From: Pelagomonas calceolata
Taxonomy: Eukaryota; Sar; Pelagophyceae; Pelagomonadales; Pelagomonadaceae
Direction: 5' to 3'
Assembly (NCBI GenBank): GCA_918797485.1
Contig: CAKKNE010000004.1
Span: 4,960,001 to 5,024,000, forward strand
Length of the DNA stretch: 64,000 nt
The notes under the pieces were generated by a model, which worked only from the letters and a program-made list of their open reading frames with translations, ran no database searches and was not told the DNA's origin. The number at the start of each line of letters is the position of its first letter. The first letter of the stretch is position 1. The position numbers were made by a program, and so were the translations under genes. This document shows, in pieces, positions 20,901 to 29,492 of the stretch.

Positions 20901-22327
20901 GTCGCGTTCGCGGTGCCGTCCCAGCGGGCGAAGCCGCGCGGGCCCCAGCCGCCCGTGCCGACGCGCCAGTCCTCGAAGGGCGCGAAGAGGTCCGCGTGGC
21001 GGTGGGCGCCGCCCGCGAAGACCTGGGTCGTGTGGTAGCGCGTCGCGTTCTCGACGTAGTAGTGCTCGTAGCCGCGCGCGCACCGCTGCGTCGCCTTGCA
21101 CCGCTCGTAGGCCTCGTTGATCGAGTGGGCGGCGTAGCCGTGGTACGGCAGCGAGCTGTTGCCGCGCACGGCGTACGGGAGGTGGTCCGACGTCCGCTTC
21201 CGCGGCGTGCCGCCGACGCCGGACACGCCCCACGACGGGTCGACGCGCACCGTGACGTTGCCGTCGTAGAGCCGGGACGTCGGGTCCCGCACCTGCTCCA
21301 GCAGGTCGGAGACGCAGTCGGCGACGGGCGTCCCCCCGGACCAGGTGGGGAAGATGCGGAAGTGCGCCAGCACCTGGTCCGGCGCAGCGGGCCGCACGGC
21401 CAGGACCTCGACGCGGTGGCGCTCGATGTCCAGCGCGCGCGACACGTCCTCTTCAAAATAGTTCTCCCACTCGCAGTACGCGCTCGCGGTGTGCGACGCC
21501 TCGGTGCGGCCCGACGCGCCGGCCGCCGCCTCGCAGAAGCGCTCCAGACCCCTATTGAGGGTCATGTGGCCGAAGGCCCGGTGCTTCGACGCCTCGAAGT
21601 GCTCCGCGGCCTCGCCGAGGCCGGCGTCCTGCTGCAGGTGCTCCGCGGGGTTGCTCACGACGTCCATGGAGAACTGGAGGCGCAGCGACATGTCCCAGTC
21701 GAGGGCGACGAGGCCCCAGTGCCGGTCCGTCGCGGCCGTGACCTTCTTCGCGCGGTCGCCGGCGAAGAGCGGCGAGTCCAGGAACTGCGTCTGGTTCGTG
21801 AGGTCCCGCACGACGGAGGGCACGTCGGGCGAGTTCTCGCAGGGGTGCGCGCACGTGCGCCGCGCGTCGAGCGGCGTCGCCGAGCACGGCGGCTCCTTCG
21901 TCTCGATGGTCTCGATGCGGCGCGACGCCGCCTCGCCCATCTCGACGTAGATCTCCAGGCCCGGCGGGCAGGCCGCGAGGATGCGGAAGCGGATGACCGT
22001 CGTCGTCCAGCGCCAGGCGAAGTGCACGTCGCCCTCGGTCACGTTGAGGACCACGATGCGGTCCGTGTGCACGCCCGTCGCCAGCGACATGTCCAGGATG
22101 AACTGCGACTCGAAGACCTCGCGCGCACTTGTGACGCCCATGGCGATGCCGTTCAGGAGCCGCTGGCCGGGCCCCTTGAGCGAACTGAAGTCGACGCGTA
22201 TTGCAAGATCCGCGTCGGGGCTGTCCTGGGCGCCGGAGGGGCGCGGGTACTCCATGACCCAGTCGTCCTGGAAGTGGGCGGCCCTCGTCAGGGTGGCCGC
22301 ACCCAGCCATAATCGCAAGAGGCGCAT
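14996..22327 (-). CDS. giant secreted protein with GH43-like beta-propeller
   Basis: One uninterrupted exon of 2443 aa, ATG at 22327, with a signal peptide (MRLLRLWLGAATLTRA). Many NxS/T sites and paired cysteines fit an extracellular glycoprotein. Residues roughly 750-1000 hold repeats of the form G-G-T-F-x-L-x-F-x-G ... WTLTF(T) seen in large algal and ciliary surface proteins. Residues ~1050-1500 are Gly-rich (GGRGGAGGGA, a run of G in a GGR context). Residues ~1800-2060 resemble a GH43-type propeller: YYTAWYG, HLWYGEHD, GVGACSTDDLIEWKREG, YVMWMVVHNGS, GVASSAHAGGPF, RDMAVW, as in exo-beta-1,3-galactanase relatives. It may bind or trim arabinogalactan-like glycans; catalysis is unproven. 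It lies 3' to 3' with the VTC gene and has no introner. Confidence 0.8.
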   Translation of the reverse strand: MRLLRLWLGAATLTRAAHFQDDWVMEYPRPSGAQDSPDADLAIRVDFSSLKGPGQRLLNGIAMGVTSAREVFESQFILDMSLATGVHTDRIVVLNVTEGDVHFAWRWTTTVIRFRILAACPPGLEIYVEMGEAASRRIETIETKEPPCSATPLDARRTCAHPCENSPDVPSVVRDLTNQTQFLDSPLFAGDRAKKVTAATDRHWGLVALDWDMSLRLQFSMDVVSNPAEHLQQDAGLGEAAEHFEASKHRAFGHMTLNRGLERFCEAAAGASGRTEASHTASAYCEWENYFEEDVSRALDIERHRVEVLAVRPAAPDQVLAHFRIFPTWSGGTPVADCVSDLLEQVRDPTSRLYDGNVTVRVDPSWGVSGVGGTPRKRTSDHLPYAVRGNSSLPYHGYAAHSINEAYERCKATQRCARGYEHYYVENATRYHTTQVFAGGAHRHADLFAPFEDWRVGTGGWGPRGFARWDGTANATGAVRGAHVAPMRLKRLGAPPVRTVDPWGWCHERQACSAVKFNGGLVLNRARLARDVALQEKLIKNIRDDLAWVESWRETAVLDADGARTRFDVIQLMRKRADDIRAKIKAEEKVLKDLNGTQCTLLRRCQLFINTSSITIRGVYEIDGELLIQPGGEEIAVFSFDQIDLGPEVNVTVVGQRPLILASRSTARFQTPFVVAPGTLGGFPGGYSVGSDPADVLRDDPRDVPLGDPQILDGTIASTNANGPGAPSVRVHLRSVRTEASDVDEIQRVTLAGDAGENLGGFWRLTYRDFRSRSLPPDASADLVRRACEEDLNRAHAVHRSTGLDNRVEDHAPGVGRCAVAKRRGVMGDDAAQWTLTFTSQIGAMELLGVEDHLTGMGANIRIERLQGGNSLGGTFALKFRGTATRPLAHDATSLAVARALVEDLPHVVAASATRSDGDRVGGECDDGLCEDGPRPGGGLEWTLTLVTLDDVITPRAPVGYDWKGAPRGPLDGDVYDETPTAAPTYDTLAPSYDTSVPSLKPTGEWLEPEGPCPNLTAAGALTGAGASVVARRGHFLSHRPILAATNRTAFGCEASFTLAFGGGGAAHGGRGGAPAPGDRDASWSYALGAAARDGAAFFRGGKNSILSSYANPAVAVDARLAPEALREYRGDTSDLLDALGRANVTNGTAVAWSPRGGSFGGVGRTYAHGSDFGGARGSLLGGSGGALGLMHPYLFEALDPEVLPDIKNGSTVDDPQYRWKLNGSDIASRFTPVYATTKQDPRVGKRRFSLGGRGGAGGGAIELVAVNDLEIGEFCHIRVDAAPGHESNNAGGGGGSGGSVLLAAGGVIRLRGTISARGGAGGAAPRGGGGGGGGRVALYANALWRPDDVSARIDVAGGACREWDAAAQRVVDGCADGKAARQHHRDGSRGTVRVDTLFDLGYDVEIHEDNTVGGAYGTYGSLRVDGRLRDTGAASERNAAAGDRVIEPRISFDGPEFQLARRARPARLSFFVRLDPRNDTQIPRRAGTWGGMVALYDAPDEIPPNTDPWAVGNPSFASPLPKRATPVHANSTVAVGVAISDRLVHGGGFRAAPGEREEQGPAGVLGGAGRGAPRSTLLHKARLRRWYKVDVSLDWTRMVYDVWVDDVLRADDAPIGGDAPWTREATGVNRLGVYAISDGGTLRVDEIYVGPDHTMAFRCPKTTRRGPEFETPRPDAKGWDAEDLGGRTTRAPMVRHDTHVSKRDLYKFTDARGSTNRVDRLDNGGLVAYDGAGLVDFRSDVEQRFGSGDLRGGANPVHAGALLTLAGGVAGGGGPSRDLADRATRGYAENERWTATDHADAEHDLQYEGNYGAFPATTEDADAPQRQTQFDNDAKYYTAWYGKDGGRPTPTHLWYGEHDAPHGPLNDGDAAPDWLKGGVGACSTDDLIEWKREGIALHYANLTDMTDRRDAWQLGCDGYGTIHGTKGGYGCVGSKGLVASRPRVLTADVEQKPDSNDPYASTRPDAPRVVQGHGYVMWMVVHNGSKGRGLAGVASSAHAGGPFHFRRTLYPDGNETRDMAVWAVGGEAPHPKTVEPRSTALLGRTYFAEIEHLLPGAQMQPIWEMAKKKDSTGKWVNDFGLSYHRGIYQKDYDDYHDIYLQRWRLEDKPWKVWCVERANPGNRYLVPRGHSTGENYALCPDPEFYKVVEGQGYDDTYFTTDGVKSRFMDPDDPSKSEWRPNSVPDVRAQPWKNSYRDGACGLRQKDEDYGLNDPEIPTRELQDRGNCSNIEDNPLHPTMPDELVKELYVVERRRAKFVAVSALTPDLLDTTSQLDSFEGELEDAALDSLIQSYGQFDWSIDGNAEARIATTFQPPLLPPDDFNLKPRREALGRFHQYSFQPNDRARYSLSCIYDLTCPVNFNDQLIDPDVDKQAVDPAIWWATSTTNYHPDAPLPWTQVAETSWARRRLEEASFEAPVEAYDRPDPDGGPGTKTEVWGHIRR

Positions 22328-22610
22328 CGTGGGTCGTGCCTAGGCCGTGGCCATCGTGGCGGTCGCGACTCCGGGCAGCCCACAGGCGCTCCGGCGGCGC
22401 TTAGACCTGCCTGCGGTCCGCTAGTCCCGGAGTCCAAACCCGGCACAGCCAAGCCCGGACGACGACGACACGACACGACGACCGCCAGACTCGGTGTTCC
22501 TGCGGCAGACCTCCTCTTTGCCAATCGAGGACCTGGCGTAAAATCGTCGAGAGCCTCAGAGAGTGGGGCCGCTCTCCGGCGGCATCCCGGCACAAAGAGT
22601 CCGGACAGCG

Positions 22611-25060
22611 ATGCGCATTTTAGCATTGCACGGCTCGGCCCAGACGTCCACACTCTTCGAGCAGCGGCTAGGACCGCTCATCAAGCGCCTTGGTGCCAGG
22701 CAGCACCAGATTACGTGCATCGACGCGCCGCATGCGCTGCCGCTGCGCGACGGCCAGGAAACGTCGCTGGGCTGGTGGCGCGAGGACGGCACGGGCCTCG
22801 AGGAGTCGCTTGACGTCGTCGACGCGGCCTGGCGCGCCGGACGCTACGACGCGCTGATCGGCTTTTCCTCAGGAGGCGCCTGCGCGTTCGCGGTGGCCAA
22901 TCGCCTGCCAGGCCTCAAGGCGCTGATCATTGCCGGCGCGCCGCGGCGGACCGAGGCCGCGCCGCCGCCCTGCTCGACGCTCCTGGTCGCGGGCCGCAAC
23001 GACAAGCTGGTCCCGCGCGACGAGACGCTCGCGCTCGCGCCCGGCGCGCAAACACACGTCCACGAACTGGGCCACAGCCTGCCGTGCCGCGCGCGAGACG
23101 TCGACGTGTACGTGTCGTTCCTGGAACGCGCGGTCCGCGGAGACGAACACGCGGAGACGGCCGCGGCCCGCGATGAGGAGCTCGAGGCCCTGGAGGCGAT
23201 ATTTTCGGACGACTTCCAGCGGGACCGCACGCGTGTCAGGCTCGACCGAGGCCCCTTCCCCGGCGACATCTACCTGGCGTTCGAGATGCGCGGCAGTTAC
23301 CCGGCGGCGGGCGGCGCGCTGCGGCTGACGGTCGTGTCCGATGCGCTGTCGCTCGCCGAGCTGCCGCAGCGCGCGTCACGGTCGATCGCGCGCGCGGCGG
23401 CGGCGGCCGTGAAGGACGACCTGGAGGCGGGCGAGCCCTGCGTCATGTCCGCGGTTCAGGCTGCAAACGATTACATCGCCGACTACGACCCGGAGGCGGA
23501 CGACGAGCCTGCCGCGGGGGACGACGAAGACGCCGCGACGGCGTCGGACAATGACGAGGAGAATGGCGAGGAGGGCGTCGACGCTGCCATTTCGTCGGCC
23601 GAGATATCGGCCTATCGCGCGGCCGCGAAGGAGGTACTGCGGCGGCGGGAGGAGGCGGCAACGACCGTGGCGCCGCCGTCCAAGCACCGCGGCGAATTCG
23701 AGGTGGTCGTCGGCGTCGTCGGCAAGCCCTCGGCGGGCAAGAGCACCTTCTTCAACGCCGTCACGCGCGCGACGGGCGCCCTCGCCGCCAAGGTCGCCGC
23801 CTATCCCTTCACGACCATCGACCCGAACGTGCGCGAGGGCTTGTACGGAGTCCTCGACCCGGATCCGGCCCTTGCGCTCGGACGGCCCCTCTCGGCCTGC
23901 CCGCCGCACGGCCGCGACGCGCAGGGCCGGAGGCTGCTGCCAGTGCTCCTCAAGGACGTGGCCGGGCTCGTGCCGGGCGCCTACGCGGGCAAGGGCAAGG
24001 GCAATAGATTCCTCAACGACTTGTGCGACGCCGACGCGCTGGTCTACGTCTGTGTGGAAATCAAGCAGTGCACCGATGGCGTGGAGGTCGACGCGACGAT
24101 TCAGTAGGCGCCGTGAAATGTTGATTTTCTTCACAGGTCCATGTGGTAGACGCCTCGGCGGAGACCGACGCGGGTGGCGCGGCCATCAATTCCGAAGACG
24201 CGGCCTCGGATGCGCTGGCCTTCGAGATCTCGTGGGTGCGCGAGGAGCTCCACCGGTGGATCGCCGGCAACGTCGCGAGCAAGTGGCGCTCGGTCGTGCG
24301 GCTGGCGCGCCTCGACCGCGACGGGATGCTCGCGCTCGATCGTCTTCTCGACCTCTTCAACGGCTATCGCGCCTCGAACGCGACCGCGCGCCGCGCGCTC
24401 GAAGTCGCGGGCCTTGAGAAGGAGCGAAACATCAGCGGCTGGGGCAAGGATCAGCTGCACCGCCTCGTCGCCGCTTTCCTGGAGGTGCGGTTCCCGACGG
24501 TCGTCGCACTTAATAAATGCGATAGGCCGTCGGCAAAGCAGCGGGTGACCGAGCTGCTCGCCGACGGCGCTGCCGGAGATGATTTGGTGCCGTGCTGCGC
24601 CCGCGTCGAGGCGGCGCTCGTCGTGGCGCGCGCGAACGGTTCTCTCGCCTACGAGGACGGCGCGGGCGCGTTCAATGGCGACGGTCCGGCGGGTGCGGCC
24701 GACTACCTGACGGAATGGGGCACCACTGGAGTCCTCGACGCCATCTCGCGCGCCGTCGCCGGCGCCAGGCCCGTCCACGCCTACCCGGTCGCCGACCTCG
24801 GGTCGCTCCGGGGCGCTCTCTCGCCAGGGCCGCTCGCGACTTGCCTCGCGTTCCGGCGCGGGGCGACCGTCGAGGACGTCTTCATCGCGCTCAAGCGCCG
24901 CGGCGGCGGCGGCGACTTCGTCCGAGCCGACGCCCTGAGCGCGGACGGGTCGAAGCGGCGCCAGGCAAAGCCCAAGGACCCGCTCGGCGCCGACACCGCG
25001 GTGCTCAAGGTGTCGTCGAACCGGAAGGCCGCGTGGCAGCAGCAGAGTGGTCCTGCTTGA
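22611..25060 (+). CDS. FSH1 hydrolase - RWD - YchF/OBG GTPase triple fusion
   Basis: Exons 22611-24041 and 24137-25060, 784 aa. Residues 1-185 match FSH1-type serine hydrolases: HGSAQ, nucleophile motif GFSSGGA, Asp in NDKLVP, His in GHSLP. Residues ~190-300 form an RWD domain (EELEALEAIFSDDF, FPGDIYLAFEM). An acidic linker follows. From ~375 there is an OBG/YchF-type GTPase: G1 GKPSAGKST, switch PFTTIDPN, G3 DVAGLVPGAYAGKGKGN, G4 NKCD, ending in a TGS-like region (TVEDVFIALKRR). Start is the first ATG; the upstream GTG is less likely. I know of RWD domains on translation factors such as GCN2 and of YchF on ribosomes, but not this three-way combination. The exon join reads DADAL-VHVVDAS, typical of YchF. 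Confidence 0.85.
24042..24136 (+). mobile_element. introner in FSH1-RWD-YchF gene (GT-AG)
   Basis: Element 24050-24136, 87 bp, ends CTGTGTGGAAATCAA and TTGATTTTCTTCACAG. Target copies GTCTACGT / GTCCATGT differ at two places, so it is older. Phase 0. Confidence 0.9.
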
Positions 25061-25133
25061 TGTTTCGTGTTTACTAGTAACAGTATGTTTGTTGTTTTTA
25101 TTTTCGTCGAGGCTGAGGCTGAGGCTAGTTACG

Positions 25134-25164
<31 letters not shown>

Positions 25165-25380
25165 GTCGTTTCTAGAGACTCTGTCTCTAGCAAGGAGGAG
25201 AGAGGGAGAGAGGAGAGAGAGGAGAGAAGAGAGAGGCCACGCCTATGCGAAGGACTAGACCCCGCAGTGCTTGTTGAGCTCGCGCGGACGCCCTGCAGTA
25301 GATCACGTTACAAGGTCCGGATTCGTGCGCACAGCTGCTAGACTGCCACTATTACATCGATGCAGTAAAACAAGGTAGGA
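25061..25380. repeat. intergenic microsatellites
   Basis: No gene. GAGGCT repeats and CAGGCT repeats lie at about 25110-25165 (roughly inverted senses of one hexamer), followed by a purine-rich GAGAGG tract at 25190-25235. The amidase start follows at 25381. Confidence 0.8.
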
Positions 25381-26655
25381 ATGGTGCGCGGCACCGCGTC
25401 GCTGGCAGCAGCCCTCACGCTGCGGTCCGCAGCCGTGCGCGGCCTCGCCTACGAAGCACAGTTGCACCGCATCGCCGCGCGCGAGTCCGAGGTGAAGGCG
25501 TTCACGGAACCGGCCGGCGACATCGTCGCGCGGGTCGAGCGGTCGAGCGACGCGGGCCTCCTCGTTGCCGTCAAGGATAACATCGCGTGCGACGGCCTGC
25601 CGCCGGCGCGCTGCGGGTCGGAGCTGCCGCCCGAGGCGCACGCCATCAACGCCGGCCCGGAAGCCACCGTCGTCACGCGCCTGCGGGAGGCCGGGTGTGT
25701 CATCGCCGGCACGACGCGCCTCGCGGAGTTCGCGGTGCTGGCGCCGCCGGCGACCGCGAACCCCCACAACGCCGCCTACTCGCCGGGCGGCTCATCGTCG
25801 GGCTCGGCGGCGGCAGTAGCGGCGGGCTTCGTCGACGCGGCGCTCGGGACGCAGACCATCGGCTCTATCGGTCGGCCCGCGGCTTTTAGTGGCGTCGCGG
25901 CCCTCGCGCCGACGCGGGGGCGCGTGCCGCGCGACGGCGTCGAGTTGTACTCGCCCTCCGTCGACGTCGTCGGCGCCTTCGCGAAGGACTGTAACACGCT
26001 GAGGGACGTGTCGCGCCTCATCTACGACGACTGGGAGGAGCCGGACCCCGACGGCGGGGTCCTGCCGCGCAAGCTCGCGGTCCTCGCGACGTTCAGCGAC
26101 GCAGTGTGCACGACCGAGGCCAAAAGTAACTTCGCCCAGGCGCTCGCGTACCTGCGGGACGCCGGCTTCGAGGGCACGGTGTGCGCGATGCCCACGCCGC
26201 TGCTGGACGACTTCGCGAGCCTCGCGCGACGGCACCGTTGCTTGGTAAATTCCGAGCTGCAGCAAGGCCACGCGAAACGCTTCGCGGACCACGGCCCGCT
26301 CTACCGGCCGGAGACGGCCGCGCTGCTGCGAGCGTCCTACGACGCCGTCGACCCGGGCAGCATGGAGGCGCTCCGCGAGGAGCTCGAGGCCGCGTTGGGC
26401 GCCGCGTTCGCCTTCGTCGCGCCCGCCGCCGCGACGGCCCCCCCCCTCCTGGCGGACGGGACGACGGGCGACCCCAGCGCGAGCCTGCCGTTCGCGCACG
26501 CGGGCCTGCCGTCGGTGACGTTGCCCGTGGGCCGCGATCACGCGACCAACCTCCCCGTTTGTTTACAGTTCGTCGGCCGCGCGGGCGCCGACGAGGCCTT
26601 GCTGCAGTTCGCGGCGCGGCTCGAGGAGAAGGCTTTCCCGGCGCTCTCTAGCTAG
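25381..26655 (+). CDS. amidase-signature hydrolase
   Basis: 424 aa, single exon, ATG at 25381. The catalytic triad of the amidase signature family is visible: Lys65 in VAVKDNI, the cis-Ser in PGGSSSGSAAA (about 139-140) and nucleophile Ser162 in GTQTIGSIGRPAAF. Residues 400-424 have the usual family ending (LPVCLQFVGRAGADEALLQFAARLEE). Length is typical. It should hydrolyse an amide; the substrate could be indoleacetamide-, fatty-amide- or Glu-tRNA-like and cannot be settled. The first 25 residues could be a mitochondrial or plastid leader. Confidence 0.88.
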   Translation: MVRGTASLAAALTLRSAAVRGLAYEAQLHRIAARESEVKAFTEPAGDIVARVERSSDAGLLVAVKDNIACDGLPPARCGSELPPEAHAINAGPEATVVTRLREAGCVIAGTTRLAEFAVLAPPATANPHNAAYSPGGSSSGSAAAVAAGFVDAALGTQTIGSIGRPAAFSGVAALAPTRGRVPRDGVELYSPSVDVVGAFAKDCNTLRDVSRLIYDDWEEPDPDGGVLPRKLAVLATFSDAVCTTEAKSNFAQALAYLRDAGFEGTVCAMPTPLLDDFASLARRHRCLVNSELQQGHAKRFADHGPLYRPETAALLRASYDAVDPGSMEALREELEAALGAAFAFVAPAAATAPPLLADGTTGDPSASLPFAHAGLPSVTLPVGRDHATNLPVCLQFVGRAGADEALLQFAARLEEKAFPALSS

Positions 26656-26665
26656 CGGGTAATGA

Positions 26666-27787
<1,122 letters not shown>

Positions 27788-27817
27788 TAAGGACTACTAG
27801 AAACTGATACAACTTCG

Positions 27818-29166
27818 TCACGATAGCGGCGACGGCGGGGCGCAGTCCTCGGGCCGGAACGGCGCGAAGGGCGCGCCCGGGGACACGTCCCGCGGCGGGA
27901 TCGCGCCCCGTAACACCGTGGCGGTCGCGGGGATGCGCGTGTACTCCGGCGACGATAGCGCGGCGCGGACGGCGTGCGCGGTCGGGTAGTCGTTGCCGCG
28001 GGCGACGCGGTGGACGGCGACCGGTTTGTGCTTCGGCCGCTGCAGGCGCATGCGCCGGAACTCCCGCGCGCCCGGGAGGCCCCGCAGGTACCGTCTGTGT
28101 GGAAATCCTCGCAGTCGTCGCCTCCGAGCCAACACTCGGGGCGACGGCGTACGTGGGCGGGTGCGGGGCGGGCGTTCGGTCACGCAGCCCCGCGGCGGCC
28201 GGGTGGCTAGGCGGCCTAGCTCTAAGCAAAGCAAATCAAATTTCAGGCACCCTGCACTGGTCGACTCCCTGGTTGATTTCCACACGGGGCGCCGCGAATC
28301 CCGCAGGTAGGCGTCGGGCTCCGGCAGCCCGAGCGACTCGACGCCGAGCGACCACAGCAGGACGCCCAGGCCGCCCTCGTGGGACACGTCGAAGAGCCTG
28401 CACTCGCTCTGCGTGCCGCCGGCGCGGAACGCCGCCGCCGCGCGGGCCAGGGCGCCCCGCGACAGCAGCGCCGGTTGCGCCCAGTAGCTCGCGCGCATCG
28501 CGGTCCGGCACCTCGCGGGCGCGTGGAACGGCGGGCGCCGCCGCGAGCCCTGCGGCACGACGGCGACCGGCGCGTCGACGTCGCCGGCGCTGTAGAGCGC
28601 GTGCCGCGTGCCGACCTGTGTGGAAATCAAAATTTTACGGAGCGTTCACGCCATGGAGGCGACGCCTGCTCGATAGCGTGGCGGTGCCGGTTCCTCACCG
28701 TGCACCCGACGCACTGGTTGATTTCCACACAGGTGCCGACGGGGTCGAAGAAGACGTCGTCGTCCGCGAAGCCGACCCAGTCCCACGGCCGCGCGGCGCC
28801 GGCCGCGTGGGCGAACGCCGCGTCGCACTTGCAGCACGGCCCCGCCCCGCGGTACTCGTCCGTGCAGTCGGCCGCGAGGAGGTGCGCGTCGGCCAGGCGC
28901 GGGCACACGAGCGTGCCGTCGCGCGCCGGGCGGCAGCCGCGGCCGGCCGCCGAGCCCTCGAAGCCCTTCTCCACGACGAAGACGACGCGGTCGAAGCCCT
29001 TCGCCCACGTGTCGAGCGCGGGCAGGGCGCGCTGGGTGAGCCAATGCAGCGGCTCGGTGTGCGTGCCGTTGAGCCGCTTCGACTTGCCGGTCGAGAGCAC
29101 GTAGATGGCTATCCGCTGCTGCTGCGCGTACGTCGCGGTGAGCAGCAGGAGCGAGGCTGCCCTCAT
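27818..29166 (-). CDS. Fringe-like (GT31-type) glycosyltransferase, three exons
   Basis: Exons (minus) 29166-28741, 28615-28296 and 28094-27818, 340 aa. A signal peptide or anchor (MRAASLLLLTATYAQ) precedes a Fringe/galactosyltransferase-like core: RIAIYVLSTGKSKRLNG, a Cys-rich segment CCKCDAAFAH, the metal-binding DxD motif in DWVGFADDDVFFDP, then QPALLSRGALARA and a DVSHEGGLGVLLWSLGV block. Expected to add a sugar in the Golgi. Both introns are introners. The first join is exact; the second requires a GC donor (RDS-RYLRGLPG) and is less certain. Start is the ATG at 29166 that opens the signal peptide. Confidence 0.78.
28095..28295 (-). mobile_element. introner with internal insertion, glycosyltransferase intron 2 (GC-AG)
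   Basis: Element 28095-28287, 193 bp; on the minus strand it starts CCGTGTGGAAATCAACC and ends GATTTCCACACAG. AAATTTGATTT near 28245, a normal 3' end, is followed by ~130 extra bases before the real end, so another sequence was inserted. Flanks GCGGCGCC / ACGGTACC match at 5 of 8. Frame is kept only with the GC donor. Confidence 0.65.
28616..28740 (-). mobile_element. introner, glycosyltransferase intron 1 (GT-AG)
   Basis: Element 28616-28732, 117 bp, perfect ends and perfect duplication GTGCCGAC (GTCGGCAC in gene sense). Join reads FFDP-VGTRHAL. Phase 0. Confidence 0.95.
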
Positions 29167-29492
29167 GATGTGCTGCAGAGAGGAGGCTGCCCGGCTGTGT
29201 GGCTCTCCGGCGCCCACCACAAGATCTGGCAGATAGCTCCGGGATAAGTCGGGCGTACTCCAAATCGCTCAACCACGGCGTGTAGGAATAAATGATTCAA
29301 AGCTAGTACCTCTATCTCCTATCTTACCAAAGCAGGAGAGAGTGGCAGCTAGACAGATCGCGAGCGACGTTCTAGCAGCACGGGAGGTGGTTTGTTATCA
29401 AAGCGCGCCAGCGCCAGCGCCAGCAAGGTCTCTAGTCTGGACCGCGAGCAAGTTGGCACGCGCCGCAGGGGTGGCAGCAAGGCCAGCAATAA
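29167..29492. other. divergent intergenic region
   Basis: No gene seen. Shared 5' region of the glycosyltransferase (minus) and the TPR-Aha1 gene (plus). AT-richer around 29260-29335 with CTAGTACCTCTATCTCCTATC, at best a weak relative of the CTAG motif. Confidence 0.6.
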
